A DNA stretch of 64,000 nt from Anaerolineaceae bacterium (GCA_002702705.1 PABH01000045.1:62001-126000); one strand, 5' to 3'. Positions 26,755 to 35,899 are shown, counted from the first letter of the stretch. Numbers and translations: made by a program. The notes: generated by a model not told the origin, from the letters alone.

Positions 26755-27198
26755 TTATACGGCTTTAACAGAAATCTTTTTTGGTTTTTCCGTCTCTGCA
26801 ATCGGGAGCCAAACTTTTAAAATTCCTTTTTCATACTCGGCTTCCACTTTTTCAGAATCAACCGGGAATGAAAGGCGAATGGAACGTGAAAAATTGCCAT
26901 AGATTCTTTCCTGTCGATGATAAGTTTCTTCGTTTTCTTGATTTGGCTTTTCGCGTTTTCCGGTGATGGTTAACACATCGCCATTGATTTTCAGATCTAA
27001 TTCATCCTGATCGATACCAGGTAATTCAGCGGTGATGACCTGACCTTCACCGGGTTTGACCCATACATTAATCGCAGGAAAATCTACATGATTTTCCAAA
27101 CGATTGGTAAATGCACTGTCAAACAATTGATTCATTTCACGTTGCAATTTGTCCATCTCTTCCCATAACGATGGCACAGACCGTCTTCGGTAAATCAT
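26755..27198 (-). CDS. Small heat-shock protein, Hsp20
   Basis: 147 residues, first of three. N-terminal arm SLWEEMDKLQREMNQLFDSAF is the typical class-A start; alpha-crystallin domain about 42-138 with TAELPGIDQDELDLKI and YEKGILKVWLPIA; C-terminal KKISVKAV carries Ile-x-Val. A near-perfect AAAGGAGG anti-ribosome-matching site precedes the ATG, implying high expression. Divergent from the ECF sigma gene. No CIRCE element was found upstream; a sigma-70-like promoter is proposed at 27254-27283. Confidence 0.95.
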   Translation of the reverse strand: MIYRRRSVPSLWEEMDKLQREMNQLFDSAFTNRLENHVDFPAINVWVKPGEGQVITAELPGIDQDELDLKINGDVLTITGKREKPNQENEETYHRQERIYGNFSRSIRLSFPVDSEKVEAEYEKGILKVWLPIAETEKPKKISVKAV

Positions 27199-27253
27199 AA
27201 CAACCTCCTTTGAAAGTATTGTTATTTTTAATTTAAAACCATAATATTAAATG

Positions 27254-27283
27254 AGTACAAAAAAAATATAAGAAATTTGTCAA
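27254..27283 (-). promoter_or_regulatory. Possible promoter of the Hsp20 run
   Basis: Minus strand: TTGACA (27283-27278), 18-base spacer, TGTACT (27259-27254). The -35 is perfect and the -10 matches 4 of 6, so the assignment is moderate. Confidence 0.45.
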
Positions 27284-27342
27284 TATTTTGTTTTCATTCA
27301 TGTTTACTTCTAAATTAATAATTTCCCAAAATTAAATCAAAA

Positions 27343-27368
27343 CGTAACCATCACCACTATTCCGCGTC
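27343..27368 (+). promoter_or_regulatory. ECF-type promoter, probably autoregulatory, of the sigma gene
   Basis: CGTAAC (27343-27348), a 16-base spacer, CGTC (27365-27368). This matches the AAC / CGTC layout of promoters read by ECF sigma factors, and it lies directly before an ECF sigma gene. The distance to the ATG at 27376 would make the transcript leaderless or nearly so. Confidence 0.55.
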
Positions 27369-27375
27369 ATAACAT

Positions 27376-27966
27376 ATGAAATACATGACCTATACAGAAA
27401 CTGAGTTAATCACAAAAGCCCGCCAATTGGATGTAGATGCCTTGACTGAAATTTATGATGAAATAAGTCCGGGGATTTATCGTTATGCCTACCGTTTATT
27501 AGGTGATCAGAACCTTGCTGAGGATTGTGTTTCGGAAACATTTAGTCGTTTTTTAAACAAGTTATCTGAAAAGAAAGGACCAAATCAATACCTAAGAGCT
27601 TATCTTTACCGGATTGCCCATAACTGGATCACTGATTATTACCGCAGACCCTTACCTGAAGAATCAGGGTTACCTGAAGTGTTACCCAGCCCGGCAAATT
27701 CACCAGAAGAACTCACTTCGGTTCATTTGGAAAACGAACGAATCAGAAAACACATCCTTACCTTACCCGCGCTGCAGCAGCAGGTCATTTTACTAAAATT
27801 TTTAGAAGAATGGGACAACAAGGAAATCGCGAAAAGTATAAATAAATCTGTTGGTGCGGTAAAAGCAATTCAAAATCGTGGATTTAAGAAATTAAAATCG
27901 TTATTGGAAGAAGAAAATGAAAAAAGATACGAATACCATTCAGTCACAAATGAAGAACTTGGATAA
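27376..27966 (+). CDS. ECF-type RNA polymerase sigma factor
   Basis: 196 residues. Sigma region 2 about 15-85 (YDEISPGIYRYAYRLLGDQNLAEDCVSETFSRFL, then YLYRIAHNWITDYYRR) and region 4 about 125-182 (LPALQQQVILLKFLEEWDNKEIAKSINKSVGAVKAIQNRGFKKLK). Region 3 is absent, as in group 4 factors. The first ATG has no ribosome site; another in-frame ATG lies three codons later. Its last 50 bases overlap the DUF5667 gene in another frame, so the two are made together and the second is probably its regulator. Confidence 0.93.
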   Translation: MKYMTYTETELITKARQLDVDALTEIYDEISPGIYRYAYRLLGDQNLAEDCVSETFSRFLNKLSEKKGPNQYLRAYLYRIAHNWITDYYRRPLPEESGLPEVLPSPANSPEELTSVHLENERIRKHILTLPALQQQVILLKFLEEWDNKEIAKSINKSVGAVKAIQNRGFKKLKSLLEEENEKRYEYHSVTNEELG

Positions 27967-28846
27967 TAATATCCCCCCGCGGAACCCTGATAAAGCGTAC
28001 GCTGCACGGGTGAATTTTATTCGTCAAGCCAAGATCCAACGGGGAAACGTAACCAATCCGGCTTTTATGCGTCTTACTGTATGGGATCGAATAACCCAAC
28101 TAAAGGAGACAAAACTAATGAAACTTGCTGGAATCGTAACAATTATCGCATTACTGTTAGGCGGAACCGGAGCTTCTGTAGCTGCTGCTCAAGCCAGTAT
28201 GCCAGGAGATTTATTGTATCCGGTAAAGATCTTAAGCGAAGATATTCGGTTAGATCTCACTGCCAATGAGGAGAATCAATTTAATCTGGCTATGAAGTTC
28301 ACCCAAAGACGGTTTGATGAGATTCAAACCATTTTGGAAGAAGAAGGCACACCATCGGAAGAAATGATGGCTACCTACCAAAATCAGATCAAACATAATT
28401 TGGAATTAGCTCTTGAATTAGATGAACCCGAAGAAGCGATTGAAGAATTTCAAGGGATGCTTCAAAACCAGAATCAAATCATGACGCAGCTCAAAAATGG
28501 AGAGGAAGTCGAACCTTATCAATTCCAAATGCAAAGTATGATGCAGTACCACCTGGAAATCATTGAAAAAGGTGTTCAGAATTTGCAAATGCTGCAAGAA
28601 CAATTACAGCACCAATACCAATTTGGCGAAACCATAGAGCCCATACAAAACCAGCAACAATTCCAAAATGAAGAGGGTTTGGGCGATCAGAATAAAAACA
28701 ATGGTCAAGATGAAACTAATGGAAACAATGGTCAGGAAAATCAAGGACCAAACACCTCTGATAATGGCGGAAATGGCAGTAATGGCAGCGGTGGTGGTAA
28801 TGGTGATGGTAGCGGAAGTGGAAATGGGGGCGGCGGCGGTAAATAG
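27917..28846 (+). CDS. DUF5667 membrane protein, putative anti-sigma factor
   Basis: 309 residues. A basic cytoplasmic region (about 1-70) precedes one membrane helix (about 71-92: LAGIVTIIALLLGGTGASVAAA). The DUF5667 signature SMPGDLLYPVKILSEDIRLDLT follows, then a helical, Gln/Glu/Met-rich extracytoplasmic region. The C-terminal ~60 residues are low-complexity Asn/Gly/Ser. The long N-terminus, single helix and overlap with the ECF sigma gene support an anti-sigma or sensor role, but no known anti-sigma zinc motif is visible. GAAGAAG lies just before the ATG, inside the sigma gene. Confidence 0.8.
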   Translation: MKKDTNTIQSQMKNLDNNIPPRNPDKAYAARVNFIRQAKIQRGNVTNPAFMRLTVWDRITQLKETKLMKLAGIVTIIALLLGGTGASVAAAQASMPGDLLYPVKILSEDIRLDLTANEENQFNLAMKFTQRRFDEIQTILEEEGTPSEEMMATYQNQIKHNLELALELDEPEEAIEEFQGMLQNQNQIMTQLKNGEEVEPYQFQMQSMMQYHLEIIEKGVQNLQMLQEQLQHQYQFGETIEPIQNQQQFQNEEGLGDQNKNNGQDETNGNNGQENQGPNTSDNGGNGSNGSGGGNGDGSGSGNGGGGGK

Positions 28847-28869
28847 CTGCTTTTGTAAATTGAAATGAT

Positions 28870-28911
28870 AGCGCTGCTAATTTGTTCTATGGATAACAAA
28901 TTAGCAGCGCT
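28870..28911 (+). terminator. Strong hairpin after the sigma/DUF5667 operon
   Basis: Perfect 17-bp stem (arms start AGCGCTGCTAATTTGTT) with an eight-base loop, 23 bases after the stop. The T run is poor (CCTAGTTTTC), so it may stop transcription weakly or protect the mRNA 3' end. Confidence 0.6.
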
Positions 28912-29009
28912 CCTAGTTTTCTCCATAATCAGTTGGGAGAAGAAATACCTGTAGATTACTGGATCATCAAATTAGTTCTCTTTTTAGATGTCAGATTGGG
29001 GCACGTAAT

Positions 29010-29339
29010 ATGAATAAAGAATACTTTGGAAAAACGTTCTGCGGCCCATACCTTTCAACGGCAACAATTGTAAATACTGGTGGATTGTATCTAATCACGC
29101 CTGTTATACAAACCGGTATCGTCCAAATTCTGGATGTTAGGCAAACAAAAAACCTAGTAACGGATATCAATAACCCTGAACACCAAACTTTTTGGTTTAC
29201 ACTCTCAAGAAATTTTGGTGGTTTTGCATTTTTCATTCATTATGAAATGAATGAATTCTGCCGCCTCCAACTCTTATACCAATTTCATGAAAAATATAAT
29301 TTACCAAAAGTTTTTTCTCAGGAATTAAGTTTTGCTTAA
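29010..29339 (+). CDS. Small protein, paralogue of the protein at 16171
   Basis: 109 residues. End-to-end similarity to the 16171 protein: NKEYFGKTFCGPY, VNTGGLYLITP, QTGIVQILDV, LSRNFGGF, HYEMNEFCRLQLLYQ. Only a GGGG-containing sequence about 10 bases upstream could serve as ribosome site. As with its paralogue, the family is not recognised; a degenerate GIY-YIG-like fold is one possibility. Convergent with the MFS gene, whose stop lies six bases away. Confidence 0.6.
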   Translation: MNKEYFGKTFCGPYLSTATIVNTGGLYLITPVIQTGIVQILDVRQTKNLVTDINNPEHQTFWFTLSRNFGGFAFFIHYEMNEFCRLQLLYQFHEKYNLPKVFSQELSFA

Positions 29340-29345
29340 CCTGAA

Positions 29346-30536
29346 TCAACGTAAAATATGATTTTTCGCTTTTCCAAATATAGCGGGGATAAAAGGCAAC
29401 GCCAGTAAATTTAAACCAGCCATCACACCAAACGTCCAACGATAACCAATCGTATCAACCAATACACCGCTGATTGGCAAACCGATCCCTGTGCCAATAT
29501 TGGCAATTGCCATTAATATGGCAAACATGGAAGCAGCAATTCGTGGATCAGTTTTATCCATTGAAATCGCGAAATAAACAGTCTCATAATATCCATAGGC
29601 CAAGCCGAACAAGAATACCAGCACCCAAGCCAAAGCTGCACTTACAGTAAAGGCTAATGCCCCAATCGACACAAAGGAAACCAACAAGGCGGATTGAACG
29701 GCTCTCCGCTGGCCGATCCGATCTGTTAATTTACCACCTGTGAGGCTTCCCATCACAACCCCAATTCCCCAAACGGTTGTAAAGAAACCAGCTGTCATTA
29801 CATTGATCGAAAAACCATCCTGTAAAAAGGGATTAACAATTTCATTGGCACCATTAATTATCAGCGAATATAAAGCACCTAATAACCCCAATGCAATGAT
29901 AGGCCAATGTTTGAAAGCTCCAAATGCAGACCATTCAAATTTCTTTTCTTGAGGACGTGGAGCTTCTTTATAACCAAAAACCATTATCAATGGCACCAAG
30001 GTAAGGAAAGCCAAAATCCAAAACGCAGCAAACCAAGAAACCTTTTGTGCTAAAAAGCCAATTAAACTGGATAAAACCACCACACCCATCGCTCGTCCAC
30101 CCACCATGAATCCCTGAATAGTGCCTTCTTCTTCCTTGGGCGTCGTATCTAAAGCTAATCCATCCGTTGATGTATCATATAACGCCATTCCTGACATCAC
30201 CATAAAAGCAGCTAACCCATACAAAGCAAAATTCTTTCCGGGGTCTATAAAGGGCACAAAAATCAAACAAATTGCCTGTAATAAAAGACCAATTACAATA
30301 TACGGTTTGCGGTGACCAAAGTTAAATAAATTCACCCGATCGCTTAACATACCCAGAAAAATCTTCAAAACAAATGGTGTCAATGCAATCCCGCTGATGA
30401 TGCCTATTTTGCTCATTGACAATCCAAAGGACAACAAATAAATTGCATTTAAAGCGGTAAAATAACTCAGAACCGCTCCTTGAGCAAAATATAAAAGGGC
30501 AAACATGCTGTAACGAAAAATTTTTGAGCGGTTCAT
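29346..30536 (-). CDS. Major facilitator superfamily transporter
   Basis: 396 residues with about twelve hydrophobic helices in two halves. The loop after helix 2 reads GMLSDRVNLFNFGHRKPYIVIG, the canonical MFS motif A region, and its weaker repeat in the second half is GGKLTDRIGQRRAV. An acidic residue in YDTSTDGLALDTTPKEEEG (helix 4-5) recalls PucC/LhaA- or folate-biopterin-type carriers, but no substrate can be named. AAGGAG lies seven bases before the ATG. Single gene; nothing adjacent suggests a substrate. Confidence 0.85.
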   Translation of the reverse strand: MNRSKIFRYSMFALLYFAQGAVLSYFTALNAIYLLSFGLSMSKIGIISGIALTPFVLKIFLGMLSDRVNLFNFGHRKPYIVIGLLLQAICLIFVPFIDPGKNFALYGLAAFMVMSGMALYDTSTDGLALDTTPKEEEGTIQGFMVGGRAMGVVVLSSLIGFLAQKVSWFAAFWILAFLTLVPLIMVFGYKEAPRPQEKKFEWSAFGAFKHWPIIALGLLGALYSLIINGANEIVNPFLQDGFSINVMTAGFFTTVWGIGVVMGSLTGGKLTDRIGQRRAVQSALLVSFVSIGALAFTVSAALAWVLVFLFGLAYGYYETVYFAISMDKTDPRIAASMFAILMAIANIGTGIGLPISGVLVDTIGYRWTFGVMAGLNLLALPFIPAIFGKAKNHILR

Positions 30537-30655
30537 ATTGTTCTCCTTTTAGGCGGCTTTTTATAACCAAATTTCTATTTTTAAATGATTTTTGATAATT
30601 ATGTAATGCTTTTATCGATTATGGATAGTATTAGATGAAGATTGACATGAGAAAC

Positions 30656-30684
30656 TTGTCAGAACAAACAGATTAAAGTATAGT
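30656..30684 (+). promoter_or_regulatory. Sigma-70-type promoter of the Agl23-like gene
   Basis: TTGTCA (30656-30661), 17-base spacer, TATAGT (30679-30684). The leader is then about 80 bases. Confidence 0.7.
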
Positions 30685-30774
30685 CAAAGGGTGTCAAAAA
30701 AGACAGGTAATAGGGCTATTAAATCCCTTTATTAATATTTTAATAAATTAATAAATCGGAGTAATTAAGAATAT

Positions 30775-33700
30775 ATGAACAACGAAACATTATCTTCTCA
30801 AAGTTGGCTGGAAAAACCAATCAGCGATTTTTTACCCAAATTCAGCATTGAAAAACTGATAATCGTTATCATTTTAATCTTAGCGGTTTTCAGCCGTCTA
30901 TATGATGTTGGTGCAAGAGTGATGAGTCATGATGAAGTCAATCATGTTGTTCCCTCTTATGATCTTTCGATCGGAAAAGGGTACCGGCAAGATCCTGTCA
31001 CGCATGGCCCCCTCCAATTCCATTTAATTGCATTATCATACTTTATGTTTGGTGATTCCGATTTTACTGCCCGTTTTCCAGCTGCTTTAGCCAGTATCGC
31101 CACCATCGTTGTAGTGGTATTAGCATTTCGAAGGTATTTAGGAAGATGGGGGCACATCATCGGGGGTGTCCTGTTCTTAATATCACCTTACTTACTGTTT
31201 TACGGGCGATATACTCGTAACGAGGCATTCGTTGGGCTGTTTTCTGTACTGATTTTATACGCCACACTGCGATACCTTGATCGTGGTGATGGATTTTCAT
31301 TAACTTTATTAACTGTAGCGCATGCATTGAATTTTACAGCCAAAGAAACTGCCTATATTTATATCGCTCAACTACTATTATTCCTGGTTTTGTTACTTTA
31401 TTTTGACATAATCTCAGAAAAATGGGACTCAGCACATAATAAAAATATTTTTAGTATCTTAACCATCGTTGCTATTCTATTTTTCATGTCAGGTTTGGGG
31501 TTTGCAATCGCCCATGCTCAACAGAATCCTGTTTCCGATACAGGTGAAGTATTAAATGATGTATCAACAACCTTCCAAACCCTTGGCAATTTATCCATTC
31601 TTCTTGCAATTGGCCTTGGTATTCTCGCAATAATCGTTTTATTCCGGGGATTAGGTCAAAAAAACCTGCATAAGTTTCGATCTTTTGATTTATTAATGTT
31701 AAATGGCACTTTAGTTTTGCCGTTATTAACTGCCTTTCCAATTAAAATACTCGGCTCGCTGTTTGGTACCAACTGGAATCCTCTGGATTATAGCGCTTCC
31801 GGGATCTCTGTAACTGGTATTACTCTTTTGCTGATTTTTGGTATCACGGCATTTCTGGGTATTTTTTGGAATAAAAGGCTTTGGATAAAAAACACCATCA
31901 TATTTTGGGCAATTTTTATTGTTTTTTACACAACCTTTTTCACCAATGCGCAAGGCTTTTTCACAGGGTTGGTTGGTTCTTTGGGTTATTGGTTGGATCA
32001 ACAAGCTGTAAACCGCGGTACCCAACCTTTATATTATTACGTTTTACTTCAAGTTCCATTTTATGAATACCTAGCGGCCGCAGGGACATTCCTGGCAGCA
32101 GCAATTGGCATCCGCTTTTATAAACAAGCCAGTTTATCCCCTGCTGTTCCACCACAAGTGATCGCCCATGAAGATTATGAAGATTTCCATCCTGAAAATC
32201 AAGACATAAAAAAAACCGTAGAACATCGCGTTCCTGTATTGTTATTCCTTTTATTCTGGTCGATAACAAGTTTGGTTGCTTACAGTTTAGCCGGTGAACG
32301 AATGCCATGGTTAACCGTTCATATCGCAGTACCATTGTTATTAACAGCGGCCTGGGGTTTAAACAAACTGATCGAAATGATCCCATGGATTAAATTTAAA
32401 GAAAAAAATTCTTGGATGTTTTTAATATTGCTCCCCATGTTTGTGGCCGCAACAATAGGCTGGCTTTCTTCCATCAGCACTGCGCCTTTTCCATTTTCAG
32501 GTAAATCCTTGGAAGCCCTTCAATCAACCAGCAAATTTCTGCTTTCTATTGTTGGTTTAGGAATCTCAATTGGCGGTTTTTATTTTTATTTGCGCTCCTG
32601 GAAATTTATGGAGGTAATTAAGTTGTTGATTTTGGCTGTATTTATCTTGCTTACCGGATTAACAGCCCGCACCGCTTATACAGCCACCTATATTAATTAT
32701 GATAACGCCAAAGAGTTTTTGGTATACGCCCATGCTGCTCGTGGACCAAAAGATATTTTGGAACAGGTTGAAGAAATATCCGAAAGAACAGTGGGTGATA
32801 AAAATATTGTGGTTGCTTATGATAACGATTCGCTCTATCCCTATTGGTGGTATTTCCGCGATTACCCAAATAAGATTTGGTACACGGACAAGCCCACCCG
32901 AGATCTGCTAAATGCTCCCGTTATCTTAGCGAGTAATGAAAATTTCAGCAAAGTAGATGCACTCACCAAAGGGGATTATATATCTTTTGATTACAAACGG
33001 CTGTGGTGGCCGATGCAAGATTATTATTTCCTTACTTGGGACCGTATTCAATATGCCATTACCAATCCGGAGATGCGCTCTGCTTTATTTGATATCTGGC
33101 TCAATCGTGATTATGAAAAATACGCGGAAATCAAAGGGCGAGATGACCTGACACTCACCTCATGGCAGCCTAGTGATTCCATTCGCATGTATGTTAGAAA
33201 TGATGTGGCGGCGATGATCTGGAACTATGGTGCTTTGCCAGTTGCCATGAATGAACCACAGGTTGATCCATACGAAGACAAAATGTTGAATTTAATGCCA
33301 GATCAAATAATCGGCAATTCAGGAATTCCCGATCAGCAATTGTTAAATCCTCGTGGTTTGGCTGTAGCGTCTGATGGCAGTATTTACGTTGCCGATGCAG
33401 GAAACAACCGCATTATGCACTTCAATCCTGACGGTACCCTCATAAACACTTGGGGAACTTACGCCAACAGTGAGATACAAAATGCACCCGGTGGTACTTT
33501 TTATGAACCTTGGGGAATTGCTTTTGGACCGGATGGATCCGTCTTTGTAACCGATACCTGGAATCATCGTGTCCAACGGTTTACTTCTGATGGACAATTT
33601 ATTACTGAATGGGGATTCTTCGGAACCGCGGATTCACCGGATGGCTTTTGGGGTCCACGCGGTATTGCGGTGGATGATAACGGAAGAGTTTTTGTAGCAG

Positions 33701-34185
33701 ATACGGGAAACAAACGCATCGCCGTGTATGACTCGAATGGTGAGTTTATCACCTCCTTTGGTCAACCTGGTTTCGAATTGGGAGAATTAGACGAGCCGGT
33801 TGGAATTGGATTAGGATTAAATGGAGAAGTTTACGTTGCAGACACTTGGAATCAACGTATTCAAGTATTTGTTCCGGACGAATTCAATACCACATATTTC
33901 GCCACTTCAAGTTGGGATATCAATGGTTGGTTTGGACAGTCATTGGAAAACAAACCGTTTATGGGAATTGATAATGCCGGAAATGTATTTGTTACCGACC
34001 CCGAAGGATACCGAATCCTCGGATTTTCACCGGAAGGCACCTTCCTTTATGGATGGGGAAATTACTCAGCAGATGTTGATGGGTTTGGTTTACCAAGTTC
34101 GATTGCATTTGATCAAAGCGGAGGCGCATGGGTAGCCGATGCTGAAAACAATGTATTACTTCATTTCACTCTCCCCACAAATTAA
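30775..34185 (+). CDS. Agl23-like (TIGR03663) membrane protein fused to NHL beta-propeller
   Basis: 1136 residues. The first ~640 residues form about thirteen membrane helices with the TIGR03663 hallmarks: MSHDEVNHVVPSYDL, DPVTHGPLQFHLIALSYFMFGDSDFTARFPAAL, and YGRYTRNEAF in the next loop. The acidic loop residues suit a GT-C-type transferase using polyprenyl-linked sugars. A periplasmic domain with aromatic-rich WWYFRDYP follows (about 690-830). From about 850 to the end are NHL repeats, each with GLAVASDGSIYVADAGNNRI-like strands, making a six-bladed propeller outside the cell. Homologues in archaea are linked to protein N-glycosylation; the substrate here is unknown. Confidence 0.85.
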   Translation: MNNETLSSQSWLEKPISDFLPKFSIEKLIIVIILILAVFSRLYDVGARVMSHDEVNHVVPSYDLSIGKGYRQDPVTHGPLQFHLIALSYFMFGDSDFTARFPAALASIATIVVVVLAFRRYLGRWGHIIGGVLFLISPYLLFYGRYTRNEAFVGLFSVLILYATLRYLDRGDGFSLTLLTVAHALNFTAKETAYIYIAQLLLFLVLLLYFDIISEKWDSAHNKNIFSILTIVAILFFMSGLGFAIAHAQQNPVSDTGEVLNDVSTTFQTLGNLSILLAIGLGILAIIVLFRGLGQKNLHKFRSFDLLMLNGTLVLPLLTAFPIKILGSLFGTNWNPLDYSASGISVTGITLLLIFGITAFLGIFWNKRLWIKNTIIFWAIFIVFYTTFFTNAQGFFTGLVGSLGYWLDQQAVNRGTQPLYYYVLLQVPFYEYLAAAGTFLAAAIGIRFYKQASLSPAVPPQVIAHEDYEDFHPENQDIKKTVEHRVPVLLFLLFWSITSLVAYSLAGERMPWLTVHIAVPLLLTAAWGLNKLIEMIPWIKFKEKNSWMFLILLPMFVAATIGWLSSISTAPFPFSGKSLEALQSTSKFLLSIVGLGISIGGFYFYLRSWKFMEVIKLLILAVFILLTGLTARTAYTATYINYDNAKEFLVYAHAARGPKDILEQVEEISERTVGDKNIVVAYDNDSLYPYWWYFRDYPNKIWYTDKPTRDLLNAPVILASNENFSKVDALTKGDYISFDYKRLWWPMQDYYFLTWDRIQYAITNPEMRSALFDIWLNRDYEKYAEIKGRDDLTLTSWQPSDSIRMYVRNDVAAMIWNYGALPVAMNEPQVDPYEDKMLNLMPDQIIGNSGIPDQQLLNPRGLAVASDGSIYVADAGNNRIMHFNPDGTLINTWGTYANSEIQNAPGGTFYEPWGIAFGPDGSVFVTDTWNHRVQRFTSDGQFITEWGFFGTADSPDGFWGPRGIAVDDNGRVFVADTGNKRIAVYDSNGEFITSFGQPGFELGELDEPVGIGLGLNGEVYVADTWNQRIQVFVPDEFNTTYFATSSWDINGWFGQSLENKPFMGIDNAGNVFVTDPEGYRILGFSPEGTFLYGWGNYSADVDGFGLPSSIAFDQSGGAWVADAENNVLLHFTLPTN

Positions 34186-34190
34186 CTAAC

Positions 34191-34230
34191 AAAAAAGAGC
34201 TGCCAACAGTTTAACAGGCAGCTCTTTTTT
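34191..34230. terminator. Bidirectional terminator
   Basis: AAAAAAGAGCTGCC and GGCAGCTCTTTTTT arms around a 12-base loop, between the Agl23-like gene (plus) and the convergent YvlD-type gene (minus). Confidence 0.9.
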
Positions 34231-34245
34231 CTTAAGTTTAATTAT

Positions 34246-34638
34246 TTACTTTTTTCTGCGTTTATTATCTAATTCATCTTTAAAGAAGATAGTCAGAATA
34301 AAACTGACCACGCTGACAATAAAAGCGCCCCAAAAAGCTGGCCAAAAACCATCTACGGTAAAACCTACCTGAAACTGCGTACCTAGCCACCCTGCTAAAT
34401 AAAACATTAATGTATTTATCAATAGAGTTCCCAGTCCCAGGGTTAATATGATTAACGGACAACTCATCACCACCAACAAAGGTCGAAGTACTGCATTAAC
34501 CAAACCGAAAATCAATGCCAGCCAAATAAAACTAAGCCAATTTTCATTCTGTGGAGTGATTCCTCTACCATCCATAATGGCAACAGCTGCATACAAAGCC
34601 ACTGCATTTATTGCTAATCGAATCAATATTTTTTTCAT
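34246..34638 (-). CDS. YvlD-type (phage holin family 4) membrane protein
   Basis: 130 residues, four hydrophobic helices separated by very short loops, with the family's GLVNAVLRPLLVVMSCPLIILTLGL stretch and a basic C-terminus (KRRKK). The Pfam name refers to mycobacterial phage holins, but chromosomal copies such as YvlD are envelope-stress membrane proteins. Here it is a lone gene, although SHOCT/LiaX-like genes of the same stress context occur at 60009-61794. TAGGAGG precedes the ATG. Confidence 0.88.
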   Translation of the reverse strand: MKKILIRLAINAVALYAAVAIMDGRGITPQNENWLSFIWLALIFGLVNAVLRPLLVVMSCPLIILTLGLGTLLINTLMFYLAGWLGTQFQVGFTVDGFWPAFWGAFIVSVVSFILTIFFKDELDNKRRKK

Positions 34639-34685
34639 ACCAGCCTCCTATATATATTGTACGAAAAAAAATCCAATTAGTTGTA

Positions 34686-35675
34686 TTAAGATTGAACAAT
34701 TACCGGGATATGAGTTGAGGCTTGCATCCAAATCAAAGTGTGGTTTTTTTCAAATCCCAAAAATTCAAAAGCGGAAACAGCTCGGTTTTCTGGAAAGTTT
34801 ACGGTCATTGGCCTTTTATAACCTGACTTCCTTTGTAAAAAGGGAACGCCGGCCCGAATAACCTGATCCTCCCAGATTGGGTCAGCTGATATCCATAAAT
34901 TGTCAGCAAATAAATTAGTCTTTTCTAAAGTTAGTGTACCCAACCATTGATGATCTAAATAACCAGCGTATTGTAAAATCATTCGCTCATTGATTAACTT
35001 ATCAAGCCAGGCGATAAAACCTGGTTTAAAACGTTCCGTTTTTAAACCCAAATTCCAACGCACATTGTCATCATAATTTTTTAAAAGCCATTCTTTTTCC
35101 TGTGACCAGGTACTTGCTTTTCTGGAAACCATCCTCACATCGGATTGATAAGGATACAACGTTTCCGGGTGTGGTTTCAGCGTCCATGTTGTTCGTCTTG
35201 TTTTTTCATAAAAGCCCATCTTTTTGTATAACAAAAAAGCAGGCGGGTTATCATCACGTACTTGTAACCAAGTTGAATTGGCTGATTTTGATTTCGCATA
35301 TTTTAAGGCTTCTGTCGTTAAATTTAAGGCAATTCCCAGCCTGCGATAGTCCGGATGAACTGCAACATTGGCTATTAAATAAACAAAATCCCCATTTTTA
35401 TGAAATGGTAGCATTGACAAGTTACCAACAATTTTTCCATCAACTTCATACACAAAACCCTGGATGGCAGCATACCGCCTTTGGATTGAGCCAAGCCCCC
35501 AATAGCCGTCTTTTGCGGTTCTGGCTAAATTCCGTAAGTATCGAATATAATCTGTCCCATCTTCATCGATACTACCCTTAAAACACAGTTCGATTAAATC
35601 AGCTACCTGTGATAAATCTTTTTCTGCTCTCAATGGGCGAAGAAAGCCCTCTGTGATTTGTGAAGGTTTTATCAT
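34686..35675 (-). CDS. GNAT family N-acetyltransferase
   Basis: 329 residues. A GNAT domain covers about 10-165: the acetyl-CoA-binding motif A is ANVAVHPDYRRLGIALNL, followed by AFLLYKKMGFYEKTRRTTW. The C-terminal half (about 190-320) has a second, weaker GNAT-like pattern (MTVNFPENRAVSAFEFLGFEKNHTLIWM), so it may be a two-domain GNAT with only the first active. The substrate is unknown. No strong ribosome site before the ATG at 35675. Confidence 0.88.
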   Translation of the reverse strand: MIKPSQITEGFLRPLRAEKDLSQVADLIELCFKGSIDEDGTDYIRYLRNLARTAKDGYWGLGSIQRRYAAIQGFVYEVDGKIVGNLSMLPFHKNGDFVYLIANVAVHPDYRRLGIALNLTTEALKYAKSKSANSTWLQVRDDNPPAFLLYKKMGFYEKTRRTTWTLKPHPETLYPYQSDVRMVSRKASTWSQEKEWLLKNYDDNVRWNLGLKTERFKPGFIAWLDKLINERMILQYAGYLDHQWLGTLTLEKTNLFADNLWISADPIWEDQVIRAGVPFLQRKSGYKRPMTVNFPENRAVSAFEFLGFEKNHTLIWMQASTHIPVIVQS

Positions 35676-35832
35676 TGCTTAATTTTACACCGGATCGAAT
35701 GGGATAGGACATAAAAATAAAGATGGATTTATGATAATTCATAAGTTTACAACCAAAACCATGTACAATAAGATAAAACATATTTTCATATAATCTTCTA
35801 ATAAAAATTAGATAATCTCCTTATATATGCTT

Positions 35833-35841
35833 TGATATAAT
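35833..35841 (+). promoter_or_regulatory. Extended -10 promoter of clpC
   Basis: TG-A-TATAAT about 58 bases before the clpC start; no matching -35 and no CtsR or CIRCE operator seen nearby. Confidence 0.55.
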
Positions 35842-35899
35842 TCAACTTATACTGGAATATTAGTACCTATTAGAAAAAACATGGAAGGAAATTACTCCT

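Noticed and set aside
27199-27342. CIRCE or other HrcA-type operator before the Hsp20 genes
   Set aside because: No TTAGCACTC/GAGTGCTAA-like inverted repeat is present.
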